A stretch of DNA of 19,208 bases from an uncultured Bacilli bacterium (lineage in GTDB: Bacteria; Bacillota_I; Bacilli_A; RF39; UBA660). Shown here in pieces: positions 1 through 6,554 of this stretch (position 1 is the first letter of the stretch; each line of letters begins with the position of its first letter). A program made the translations under genes and the position numbers. Under the pieces are notes generated by a model, which did no database searches, had not been told where the DNA came from, and saw nothing but the letters and a program-made list of their open reading frames with translations. The stretch is from positions 1 through 19,208 of the forward strand of contig CAJUGE010000025.1 in the NCBI GenBank assembly GCA_910586295.1, given 5' to 3'.

Positions 1-140
1 AAGTTACTTATTAACATATTAGTTGCATTGTATTTTCCTGTAGATATAGTAAATACACCATATGTTAATCCTATTACTGTGGTTAGTACACAAGTCATTA
101 TTAAGCTTAAAGTTACTTTACTTTTTATTCTTCTTCTCAT
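1..140 (-). CDS. N-terminus of a membrane-anchored or exported protein (partial)
   Basis: The ATG at 140-138 is preceded by AAGGA nine bases upstream, and the frame stays open to the window edge (46 codons). The protein starts with a basic stretch (MRRRIKSK) followed by a hydrophobic segment of about 20 residues (residues 9-28), then GVFTISTGKYNATNML. This is a signal peptide or signal anchor. The pattern of a hydrophobic segment followed by an aromatic/FT motif and small residues recalls SipW-processed TasA/camelysin-type exported proteins, but too little is visible to assign a family. A near-perfect promoter lies 42 bases upstream, so this is the first gene of its transcript. The rest lies outside the window. 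Confidence 0.7.
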   Translation of the reverse strand, partial: MRRRIKSKVTLSLIMTCVLTTVIGLTYGVFTISTGKYNATNMLISN

Positions 141-181
141 AAATTATCATCCTTACTGTTTGTTTGTTATTTTATATTACA

Positions 182-210
182 ATAATATATCGTTTGTCGT
201 TTTTTGTCAA
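182..210 (-). promoter_or_regulatory. Sigma-A type promoter for the gene at 1-140
   Basis: Minus strand reads TTGACA (210-205), a 17-nt spacer, then TATTAT (187-182). Transcription would start near 175, leaving a leader of about 35 nt with an ordinary Shine-Dalgarno. The -35 box is a perfect consensus match. Confidence 0.75.
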
Positions 211-275
211 TATAACTGAGCGCTTTTTTGAAAAAAATTTTTAATACAAAGTAAAAGAATAATTAGATAATCATT

Positions 276-485
276 CTATCTTACTATACTTAGTTTGCCC
301 TTAAATTCTCCTTTTAAATCACTAAATTCTCTTTTTTTATAATTGAATACATCTGTAGTATTTATTATTACTTTAGTAATCTTGTATGTATCTATAATAT
401 AGAATAGTTTTCTTTTAAAATTTTCTATATCAACTTCTCCACTTAAATCTACAAATAGTGTGTTATTTTGATAAATCATTTCCAT
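276..485 (-). CDS. Small STAS-like protein (unrecognised family)
   Basis: A 69-residue protein. It begins with a strand-like stretch (TLFVDLSGEVD, residues 9-19), then an amphipathic helix (ENFKRKLFYIIDTY), then a second strand (KVIINTTDVF). This order and the LxGEVD motif resemble the first half of a STAS domain, as in anti-sigma-factor antagonists such as SpoIIAA. It ends well short of the usual length of about 100 residues, and the conserved DSSG-type phosphorylation loop is absent. It may be a truncated or highly divergent STAS protein; function is not assigned. Its leader carries the same SD-hairpin-ATG element as lepA and obgE, which argues that the gene is expressed. A second in-frame ATG lies two codons downstream. 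Confidence 0.6.
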   Translation of the reverse strand: MEMIYQNNTLFVDLSGEVDIENFKRKLFYIIDTYKITKVIINTTDVFNYKKREFSDLKGEFKGKLSIVR

Positions 486-527
486 ATAATATTCGAGTAG
501 ACAAAACCCGAATTATCACCTCTCTTT
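486..527 (-). promoter_or_regulatory. SD-hairpin-start leader element, copy 1 (STAS-like gene)
   Basis: On the minus strand AAAGAGAGGTG is followed by 31 nt before the ATG. The 31 nt can fold: ATAAT/ATTAT plus TCG/CGA with a 2-nt bulge, enclosing a 13-nt loop that ends TGTCTACT. The hairpin ends directly against the ATG. The same loop sequence recurs at lepA, and the TCG and ACTCG blocks recur at equivalent places at lepA and obgE. No alternative start codon in the gene's frame lies at a normal distance from AGGTG. Confidence 0.6.
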
Positions 528-562
528 TTGTCTTTTATAATATAAGTACTACCCTATTTATA

Positions 563-591
563 ATTATAGAGATTTATTTTTTCGATTTCAT
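563..591 (-). promoter_or_regulatory. Candidate promoter for the STAS-like gene
   Basis: Minus strand ATGAAA (591-586), a 17-nt spacer, TATAAT (568-563). The -10 is perfect and the -35 matches 4 of 6. The predicted start near 556 gives a leader of about 70 nt that includes the hairpin element. Confidence 0.45.
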
Positions 592-620
592 TTGTTTCGA
601 CAAAATTAGATAATCTTTTT

Positions 621-653
621 AAAAAAACTAGAACTTTTTAAAGTTCTAGTTTT
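621..653 (-). terminator. Intrinsic terminator of the lepA-tgt operon
   Basis: A perfect 13-bp stem (641-653 with 624-636) with a 4-nt loop, followed on the minus strand by a run of seven T including the stem edge. It begins 7 bases past the stop codon of the small pilin-like gene. The flanking A-rich arm could also let it work on the other strand. Confidence 0.85.
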
Positions 654-659
654 CTATTT

Positions 660-992
660 TTAATTCCAAAAATTCACTGCAGTTTCTTTTTTTCTTAGAT
701 TAACTTCTAAATTTGGATAACTTACATAACTATCAAAAGAGTAATCACTAAGTAATAATAGATACTTATCTTCTAGATAATCATTATCTTTTAAAGTTTG
801 AATAGATATGTTACCTTCTTCACATTTCTTTGCAATGACACACTTTTTAGCTTGATTTATTAAGTTTTCTTCTAAAAAAAGTTGTTTATCTCTTTCTTTA
901 TCATCGTCAATCATTATATAAACTTGTACAAAAGTTATTACCAAAACACCAACTAAAGCCATTATACTACAGATTCCTCTTTTGTTAATCAT
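660..992 (-). CDS. Small pilin-like membrane protein downstream of tgt
   Basis: A 110-residue protein starting MINKRG, then a hydrophobic helix (residues 7-28), then a soluble region. The layout (basic tip ending in G, one N-terminal helix, then KCVIAKKC and a motif ending LKDNDYLED) resembles type IV pilin-like or pseudopilin-like proteins, in which a helix-borne spacer is followed by a 'xxLxxxGYL' segment. The pilin glutamate at position +5 after the cleavage glycine is not present, so processing by a prepilin peptidase is uncertain. The ATG overlaps the tgt stop (ATGA), and AGGAGGG within the tgt 3' end serves as ribosome binding site, so the gene is translationally coupled to tgt. In many Bacillota yajC occupies this position; this protein does not look like YajC. 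Function unknown. Confidence 0.75.
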   Translation of the reverse strand: MINKRGICSIMALVGVLVITFVQVYIMIDDDKERDKQLFLEENLINQAKKCVIAKKCEEGNISIQTLKDNDYLEDKYLLLLSDYSFDSYVSYPNLEVNLRKKETAVNFWN

Positions 993-2113
993 TCTTTACC
1001 CTCCTCATAATATTTACGCTTAAACTCTTCTCCAAATTCTTCTAAAGTATCTGATTCTATATTTTCTCTTATATCTTCTACTAATTTAGTTAAAAATCTT
1101 ATATTATGTATTGATAACAGTCTTTGTCCTAAAACTTCTTCACTAATTAGTAAATGTCTGATATAAGCTTTAGTAAAATTACTACAAGCATAACAATCAC
1201 AGTTATCTTCTAGAGGTGTAAAGTCTCTTTTATATTTACTATTTCTTAGATTTATTTTACCATGTCTCGTATGAGCATTACCATGTCTTGCTATTCTAGT
1301 AGGTGCGACACAATCAAATATATCCACACCCCTCTTAACACCTTCAATAATGTCAATAGGATCTCCTACTCCCATCAAGTATCTAACTTTATCTTCTGGT
1401 AAATATTTAGTAGCATATTCAACTTCTTTATATTGTACTTCTTTAGTTTCTCCTACAGCAGCTCCACCAATACTATAACCATCAAATCCTATTTTAACAG
1501 TTTCTATAGCACTTCTTTTCCTAAGTTCTTCAAACTCTCCACCTTGAACTATTCCAAATAGAGCTTGTTCTTTATTATTATGTACTTTCTTACCACGAAT
1601 AGCCCATCTTAAAGTTCTTTCTATGCTGTTTTCCATATATTCATAAGTAGCTGGATAGGGAGGGCACTCATCAAAACTCATAATAATATCTGCGCCTAGT
1701 TTATTTTGTATTTCAATACTTTTTTCAGGACTAAGAAATAATTCTGTACCATCAATATGACTCTTAAACCTTACACCTTCTTCCTTTATATCTTCTTTTT
1801 TAGCTAAGCTAAAGACTTGGAATCCACCACTATCTGTAAGAATAGGTCCATTCTTATAATTCATAAATTCATGAAGCCCACCAGAATCTTTGACAATATC
1901 TTCTCCAGGTCTAAGCCATAAATGGTAAGTATTAGAAAGAACTACATTAGCATGTGCAGATTTAAGTTCTTCTGGATTAAGAGTTTTTACAGTAGCCTGC
2001 GTTCCTACTGGCATGAACATTGGAGTTTTACTAACTCCCCATTTAGTAGTAAATTCACCCAGTCTAGCCATATTTTTATTGCTTTTTTTTAATACTTTAA
2101 ATTTTAAGTCCAC
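989..2113 (-). CDS. tgt: tRNA-guanine(34) transglycosylase
   Basis: Exchanges guanine 34 in GUN-anticodon tRNAs for preQ1, the key step toward queuosine, in the cytoplasm. The full TIM-barrel family pattern is present: SNTYHLWLRPG, LTDSGGFQVFSL (general acid/base Asp, residue 94), FDECPPYP, GIVQGG, LMGVG, and VDIFDCVAPTRIARHG (nucleophile Asp 267). The zinc site is CDCYAC (Cys 305, 307, 310) with His 336. Length (374) is normal. I place the start at the GTG at 2113, five bases after GAGGTGG; the in-frame GTG at 2122 lies inside that ribosome binding site. It follows lepA after a gap of 87 bases with no visible terminator and overlaps the next gene by 4 bases. No queuosine biosynthesis genes are in view, so the bacterium may salvage preQ1; that is inference. 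Confidence 0.97.
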   Translation of the reverse strand: MDLKFKVLKKSNKNMARLGEFTTKWGVSKTPMFMPVGTQATVKTLNPEELKSAHANVVLSNTYHLWLRPGEDIVKDSGGLHEFMNYKNGPILTDSGGFQVFSLAKKEDIKEEGVRFKSHIDGTELFLSPEKSIEIQNKLGADIIMSFDECPPYPATYEYMENSIERTLRWAIRGKKVHNNKEQALFGIVQGGEFEELRKRSAIETVKIGFDGYSIGGAAVGETKEVQYKEVEYATKYLPEDKVRYLMGVGDPIDIIEGVKRGVDIFDCVAPTRIARHGNAHTRHGKINLRNSKYKRDFTPLEDNCDCYACSNFTKAYIRHLLISEEVLGQRLLSIHNIRFLTKLVEDIRENIESDTLEEFGEEFKRKYYEEGKE

Positions 2114-2200
2114 AAATCCCACCTCTAGATAATTTTATCATATGTAATGCTATTTTTTGATATAAATTTAAATAGTTTACATAGTCTTACCATATTATAT

Positions 2201-3988
2201 TTAAATTTCTTCTTTATCAACGCTTAGTACAGATAAGAAAGCCTCTTGTGGAACTTCAACACTACCTACTTGTTTCATACGTTTTTTTCCTTCTTTTTGT
2301 TTTTCAAGTAATTTTCTTTTTCTGGAAACATCTCCTCCATAACATTTTGCAAGAACATTTTTCTTCATAGCACTTATTGTTTCTCTAGCAATTACTCTAG
2401 TTCCTATACTTGCTTGAATAGGTACTGTAAACATCTGTCTGGGTATTATTTTCTTTAAGTTTTCTACTATTATCTTTCCACGTCTATAGGCATCATCTTT
2501 ATGTACAATTATACTTAGTGCGTCTACCAAATCTCCATTTAAAAGTATATCTAATTTTACTAATTTACTATCTTTATTTCCAATAAACTCGTAGTCAAAT
2601 GAAGCATAGCCTTTAGTGAAACTCTTTAATTTATTGAAGAAGTCATAAACTATTTCACTTAATGGCAGTTCGTATACTACATTTACTCTTTTACTATCTA
2701 TATATATTATATTAATGTATATTCCTCTTTTTTCTTGACATAATTCCATGACAGGACCTACATATTCGTTAGGAACAAAGATATTTGTTTTTACAAAAGG
2801 TTCTCTTATAACACTTATCTTATTTTGTTCTGGCATTTTGTTAGGACTATCAATATAAATTTGTTCTCCATTAGTGAGTTCTACTTCATATATAACACTA
2901 GGGCTTGTCGCTATTATTTCTATTCCAAATTCTCTTTCTATTCGTTCTTCTACAATTTCCATATGTAGTAATCCTAGGAATCCACACCTAAATCCGAATC
3001 CTAAAGCATCACTTTTTTCAAATTCACTGGTTAAGGCAGCATCATTAAGTTTTAGTTTTTGTAAAGCTTCTTTTAATGATTCATATTTGTTACTTTCTAC
3101 TGGAAATATTCCACTGTATACCATAGGTTTCATAGGCTTATATCCAGGAAGAGCTTCTTCATTAGAGTTTGAATGTATTATCGTATCTCCTACTCTTACA
3201 TCTTCTATAGTTTTGATACTTGCAGTTAAATATCCTACTTCTCCACTAGTAAGTTTAGTTAGTGGCTTATCTTTTGGGGTAGTTTTACCTAAAGATATTA
3301 CTTCATATTCTGCGGAGGTTGATATCATTTTTATTTTGTCTTTTAATTTTACTTCTCCATCAACAATTCTAACTAATGCAACTATACCTTTGTAGCTATC
3401 AAAATAACTGTCGAATATTAATGCTCTTAGTCTTTCAGATTTAGAAACAGGAGATGGAATACGGTCTATAACTGCATCCAATAAAGCTTCTATTCCTTCT
3501 CCAGTTTTTCCACTACAACAAAGTATTTCATTTCTATCAAAACCTATATTTTGAACCAATTCATCTTTTACTTTTTCAGGATCTGCATTTGGTAAATCTA
3601 TTTTATTTATAACTGGTATTATTGTAAGATCGTTCTCCATCGCAAGATATAAATTTGCTAATGTTTGCGCTTCTATTCCTTGAGTAGCGTCTACGACTAG
3701 GATTGCTCCTTCACAAGCTGCTAAGCTTCTACTAACTTCATAAGAAAAGTCCACGTGCCCTGGAGTATCTATTAAGTGTAGTGTATAACCTTTATATTCA
3801 AGTTCAACTGCATTTAATTTAATAGTTATTCCTCTTTCTCTTTCTAGTTCCATGTTATCTAGTAATTGTTCTTGTCTTTCTCTTTCTGTAACATTACCAC
3901 ATATTTCTAATATTCTATCTGCTAATGTACTCTTTCCATGATCTATATGTGCAATTATAGAGAAATTTCTAATTTTCTTTTTTTCCAT
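2201..3988 (-). CDS. lepA: Elongation factor 4 (LepA), ribosome-associated GTPase
   Basis: A translational GTPase that binds ribosomes and is linked to back-translocation and 30S biogenesis. The 595 residues are full length. G motifs: AHIDHGKS (13-20), the RGITI switch (52-56), DTPGH (74-78), NKID (128-131). Domain II, the EF-G-like domains III and V, and the LepA-specific C-terminal domain (GxRVIARETI, KCYGGDVSRKRKLLEKQKEGKKRMK region) are all present. The start MEKKKIRNF agrees with the family, yet the only good Shine-Dalgarno (GAGAGGTG) lies 32 bases upstream with a hairpin between; see the leader entry. This is the first gene of the lepA-tgt operon. In Bacillus lepA is typically near hemN/hrcA, so the pairing with tgt is lineage-specific. 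Confidence 0.98.
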   Translation of the reverse strand: MEKKKIRNFSIIAHIDHGKSTLADRILEICGNVTERERQEQLLDNMELERERGITIKLNAVELEYKGYTLHLIDTPGHVDFSYEVSRSLAACEGAILVVDATQGIEAQTLANLYLAMENDLTIIPVINKIDLPNADPEKVKDELVQNIGFDRNEILCCSGKTGEGIEALLDAVIDRIPSPVSKSERLRALIFDSYFDSYKGIVALVRIVDGEVKLKDKIKMISTSAEYEVISLGKTTPKDKPLTKLTSGEVGYLTASIKTIEDVRVGDTIIHSNSNEEALPGYKPMKPMVYSGIFPVESNKYESLKEALQKLKLNDAALTSEFEKSDALGFGFRCGFLGLLHMEIVEERIEREFGIEIIATSPSVIYEVELTNGEQIYIDSPNKMPEQNKISVIREPFVKTNIFVPNEYVGPVMELCQEKRGIYINIIYIDSKRVNVVYELPLSEIVYDFFNKLKSFTKGYASFDYEFIGNKDSKLVKLDILLNGDLVDALSIIVHKDDAYRRGKIIVENLKKIIPRQMFTVPIQASIGTRVIARETISAMKKNVLAKCYGGDVSRKRKLLEKQKEGKKRMKQVGSVEVPQEAFLSVLSVDKEEI

Positions 3989-4030
3989 ATCAAAAGTCGA
4001 GTAGACAGGCCCCGACTTTTCACCTCTCTT
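3989..4030 (-). promoter_or_regulatory. SD-hairpin-start leader element, copy 2 (lepA)
   Basis: On the minus strand AAAGAGAGGTG is followed by a perfect 8-bp stem (AAAAGTCG at 4020-4013 with CGACTTTT at 3999-3992). The loop is 13 nt and ends TGTCTACT. Then come GAT and the ATG. When folded, the Shine-Dalgarno and ATG are only about 3 nt plus one helix width apart; unfolded they are 32 nt apart. Two stem positions differ from copy 1 with pairing kept. Confidence 0.65.
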
Positions 4031-4075
4031 TCAAATATTACCAATTTTGTATACTGGCTAGTTCCAACTAAACAA

Positions 4076-4084
4076 AGTATAACA
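4076..4084 (-). promoter_or_regulatory. Candidate extended -10 promoter for lepA
   Basis: Minus strand TGTTATACT: an extended -10 (TGnTATACT, 5 of 6 to TATAAT). No good -35 is seen at 17 nt, which extended -10 promoters tolerate. The predicted start near 4069 gives a leader of about 80 nt that includes the hairpin element. Confidence 0.4.
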
Positions 4085-4150
4085 TATAGAGTACGAGAAT
4101 GAAAGTAAATTAAAACTAAGTAATTCAGATTGTCATTTATTTCACTTTAT

Positions 4151-4496
4151 TTACAAAAATCCATTTTCTATATAATACATTTTTAATTCTCTAAAAGTTA
4201 AATCTTGTATAGGTGATATAATGTTTTTCAAAGATTCTTTAATTCTAGCTAAACATTTTATTTATCAATGTGGTCGTCATTTTTTCATTTGAACTGCCAA
4301 CTCTTACAAAACAACTATCTGGTGTCATTTCTACACCATTTTGATTGATATAAAATATTTCTTCTTATTATTTTTTAAACCAATAACTTTACCATTATCA
4401 TCTACTCCAATATAAATATTTCCGCCATCTTTGCTATTTAGAAATTATAACAGTTTCTTCTAAATCATTAGGTAATTTGATTTTAAATTCATTTCT
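4151..4496 (-). pseudogene. Decayed AlbA_2 (Schlafen/AAA_4-type) DNA-binding domain gene
   Basis: Reading the minus strand across three frameshifts gives successive pieces of one family. First comes RNEFKIKLPNDLEETVI, then FLNSKDGGNIYIGVDDNGKV, then FYINQNGVEMTPDSCFVRVG, then LARIKESLKN and ISPIQDLTFRELKMYY. The GGxIYIGVDDNG block and the GMxPxxCFxRVGS block are hallmarks of AlbA_2 domain proteins (divergent AAA-4, often annotated as ATP-binding or RNA-binding proteins). Stop codons separate the pieces, and no usable start with a ribosome binding site is visible. The C-terminal winged-helix part normally present in the family is missing. The pieces are in the right order, so decay was by small indels. 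Such genes often travel with defence or mobile elements. Confidence 0.75.
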
Positions 4497-4745
4497 ATTA
4501 TACTATACACTTTAACTTTTGCCTAGAAAATTTCCTAATAAATATTTATCTATTTAGCAAAAGATGGAAGAAAATATATGCACAGGCAAAATCAGAACAG
4601 AATCCCTTAAATAGCAGTAGTAATAATATGTTGTTTTCTGTTACTTATCTACTTTTTTCTTTAGTTATCAACATAAAAAGAGTAGTTTTATTTACTACTT
4701 TGACTGAACTGTAATGTCTTTTTTTGTATATTTTAGTCTATTTAG
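4497..4745. other. Intergenic stretch with no gene seen
   Basis: No reading frame on either strand has both a plausible start and family-like residues. The only structure is a weak inverted repeat (AGTAGT 4681-4686 with ACTACT 4694-4699) with a short T-run on its minus-strand side. It could be a poor terminator. The stretch may hold the lost 5' end of the neighbouring pseudogene. Confidence 0.4.
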
Positions 4746-4774
4746 TTGAAAAGTAGTTATTTTTCATTTATAAT
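4746..4774 (+). promoter_or_regulatory. Promoter for the transglutaminase-like gene (implies leaderless mRNA)
   Basis: TTGAAA (4746-4751), a 17-nt spacer, TATAAT (4769-4774). The expected transcription start, 7 bases past the -10 box, is 4781-4782, and the gene's ATG is at 4782. There is no Shine-Dalgarno in the upstream sequence, in agreement with a leaderless transcript. Confidence 0.7.
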
Positions 4775-4781
4775 TTTAACT

Positions 4782-5681
4782 ATGAAAAAAATTGGAAATA
4801 TATTATTTACATTAATTCTGTTAGGAATTATTTGGCTTGTTTATAACAATATAGAAAGCATAAGTAGTGTTGTAAAATCATATTTAGTTAATGATAAAAA
4901 AATTATAATAAAGGACGATAATCAATATACTAGAGAATTTGAGTACATAGTATTTAATAATGATGAGGATTTCATTCCATATAATCAGGATGATATTATG
5001 AACATATTTTATAATGTTCTAAATAATGGTTGGACAGATTTCACTTTTTACTGCCCAGAAAGTTATGTTGATTGCTTGCAAGATGTAGAAACTATAGCAT
5101 TCGATAATGAACTTCTTAGTAAAATCAACAACTATGTTCATCCGTTTAATAGCTTTTACAATTTAAATACTAAGATTATAAGTAATGGGGAAATAAAAAT
5201 AAATGTTGAACATAAATATAATGAAGGAAAGATTTATACTCTAGAAGAAAAAGTAAACTTAGTAATAAGTGAACTTAATTTAGATGATAAAAGTACAATT
5301 GAAAAAATTTCACTAATTCATGATTATATAATAAAAAATGCAGAATATGATAACGCTGGAATTGATGGAAGTACAATGTATGATAGTACTAGTGCTTATG
5401 GTTGTCTATTAGAAGGATTTAGTGTATGCTCTGGTTATAGTGATGCGATGGCTATATTTTTAGATAGACTTGATATACCTAACCTTAAAGTAAGTAGTGA
5501 AAATCATGTATGGAATTTAGTCTACTTAGATAATGAATGGCTACATCTTGACTTAACTTGGGATGATACAAACAATGCAAAATATAATAATAATTACTTC
5601 TTAATAACAAAAGAAAAACTCTTTAGTCTTGATGACAAAGAGCATAACTTTGACGAAAGTTTTTTCTTAGAGGGTGTCTAA
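4782..5681 (+). CDS. Membrane-anchored transglutaminase-like (papain-fold) protein
   Basis: A 299-residue protein with an N-terminal membrane helix (residues 5-21, KKIG then a run of hydrophobics) and an extracellular transglutaminase-like domain in the last 120 residues. The catalytic triad is visible: Cys 216 in FSVCSGYSDAM, His 242 in ENHVWNLVYLD, Asp 257 in WLHLDLTWDD. The Trp-Asp-Asp tail after the catalytic Asp is typical of the bacterial family, whose members act as proteases or peptide-modifying enzymes at the cell surface. Substrate is unknown. The middle region (residues 50-170) matches nothing I recognise. I choose the ATG at 4782 because an upstream TTG at 4746 is itself the -35 box. 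The stop codon is inside the terminator stem. This is the only plus-strand gene in the window; it converges on miaA and overlaps it by 15 bases. Confidence 0.85.
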   Translation: MKKIGNILFTLILLGIIWLVYNNIESISSVVKSYLVNDKKIIIKDDNQYTREFEYIVFNNDEDFIPYNQDDIMNIFYNVLNNGWTDFTFYCPESYVDCLQDVETIAFDNELLSKINNYVHPFNSFYNLNTKIISNGEIKINVEHKYNEGKIYTLEEKVNLVISELNLDDKSTIEKISLIHDYIIKNAEYDNAGIDGSTMYDSTSAYGCLLEGFSVCSGYSDAMAIFLDRLDIPNLKVSSENHVWNLVYLDNEWLHLDLTWDDTNNAKYNNNYFLITKEKLFSLDDKEHNFDESFFLEGV

Positions 5682-6545
5682 AAAAGTAGACACTTTTTTT
5701 ATTGTATTAGTAAAATGTTTATAATCAACTTGGAACCAATTAACTCCTTCAAATTGATTTAAAAACCAAGTATACTGCCTTTTAGCATATTTTCTACTGT
5801 TTTTCTTGGTTTCTTCCATACATTCTATAATATTTTGTTCTCCTTTATAATACTTAGTAAATTCCTTATATCCTATAAAGTTTTCTGCTTTAGTAAGACC
5901 TGCATGATATAAATTTTTTACTTCTTCACAAAGACCATCACACATCATAATCTCTACCCTTTTATTTAAATGATTATATAATTCTTCTCTAGGTGCAGTT
6001 AAACCTATTAAAACAAAATCATATAAAGCCTTATTCTTACCTTCAGTAGATTTAATAATCTCTCCTGTAACATCATAATGACTAAGAAATCTCTCTAATC
6101 TCTTTCTATTATTGACATGAATATCATTTTGTGGAAATATCTCATCTACTCGTCTTTTTAATTCTTCATTAGTTTTATCATCATAATTAAGTTTTTCTTT
6201 CTCTGGTGCAAATTTATAATCATATAATAGAGCCTTAATATAAAATCCAGTTCCACCTACGATTATAACGTTCTTATTTTCGCTTATCAATTTATCTAAA
6301 ATCTTTCTTGCAGACCTTTGATAATCCATAACAGTATAATCATCTTTAATAGAAACTATATCCATCATGTGATGTGGTATGCCTTGTTTTTGCTCTTCTG
6401 TTATTTTTGCAACTCCAATATTAACTTCCTTATAAACTTGCGTTGCATCCGCATTTATAATTTCAGCGTTCATTTTCTTTGCTAGCGCTATGCTAAGTTC
6501 TGTTTTTCCAGTCCCAGTAGGACCTATTATTACTATAATCTTCAT
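5667..6545 (-). CDS. miaA: tRNA dimethylallyltransferase
   Basis: Transfers a dimethylallyl group to N6 of A37 in tRNAs reading UNN codons; cytoplasmic. The 292 residues cover the whole family. Features: P-loop GPTGTGKTEL (8-17), NADATQVYKEVNIGVAK (31-47, catalytic Asp 33; the common NADSMQ is NADATQ here), the PHHMMD block, VGGTGFYIKAL (96-106), NNRKRLER, the FIGYKE block and SRKYAKRQYTWF near the C-terminus. It is slightly shorter than B. subtilis MiaA. It is the last gene of the obgE operon: the mutL stop TAG overlaps its Shine-Dalgarno (AGGAGAAGG). Its final codons double as the terminator of the convergent gene. Confidence 0.96.
   Translation of the reverse strand: MKIIVIIGPTGTGKTELSIALAKKMNAEIINADATQVYKEVNIGVAKITEEQKQGIPHHMMDIVSIKDDYTVMDYQRSARKILDKLISENKNVIIVGGTGFYIKALLYDYKFAPEKEKLNYDDKTNEELKRRVDEIFPQNDIHVNNRKRLERFLSHYDVTGEIIKSTEGKNKALYDFVLIGLTAPREELYNHLNKRVEIMMCDGLCEEVKNLYHAGLTKAENFIGYKEFTKYYKGEQNIIECMEETKKNSRKYAKRQYTWFLNQFEGVNWFQVDYKHFTNTIKKVSTFLDTL
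5674..5700 (+). terminator. Terminator of the transglutaminase-like gene, inside miaA codons
   Basis: Stem GTGTCTA (5674-5680) with TAGACAC (5687-5693), a 6-nt loop, then seven T (5694-5700). The stem encodes the last residues of miaA (KVSTFLDTL) on the other strand and contains the stop codon of the plus-strand gene. On the minus strand there is no T-tract after the stem, so miaA transcripts are not clearly terminated here. Confidence 0.8.
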
Positions 6546-6554
6546 TTCCTTCTC

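Noticed and set aside
28..219. Plus-strand 63-codon frame
   Set aside because: It is antisense to a minus-strand gene with a good ribosome binding site, signal anchor and consensus promoter.
2123..2200. A separate promoter for tgt
   Set aside because: A TGATAAAAT extended -10-like sequence exists but no -35, and the short gap with no terminator after lepA fits co-transcription.
2874..3395. Plus-strand 173-codon frame inside lepA
   Set aside because: Antisense shadow of a strongly conserved gene; serine-rich low-complexity translation and no ribosome binding site.
4013..4020. The lepA leader hairpin as an intrinsic terminator
   Set aside because: No T-tract follows the stem; the ATG comes 3 bases later.
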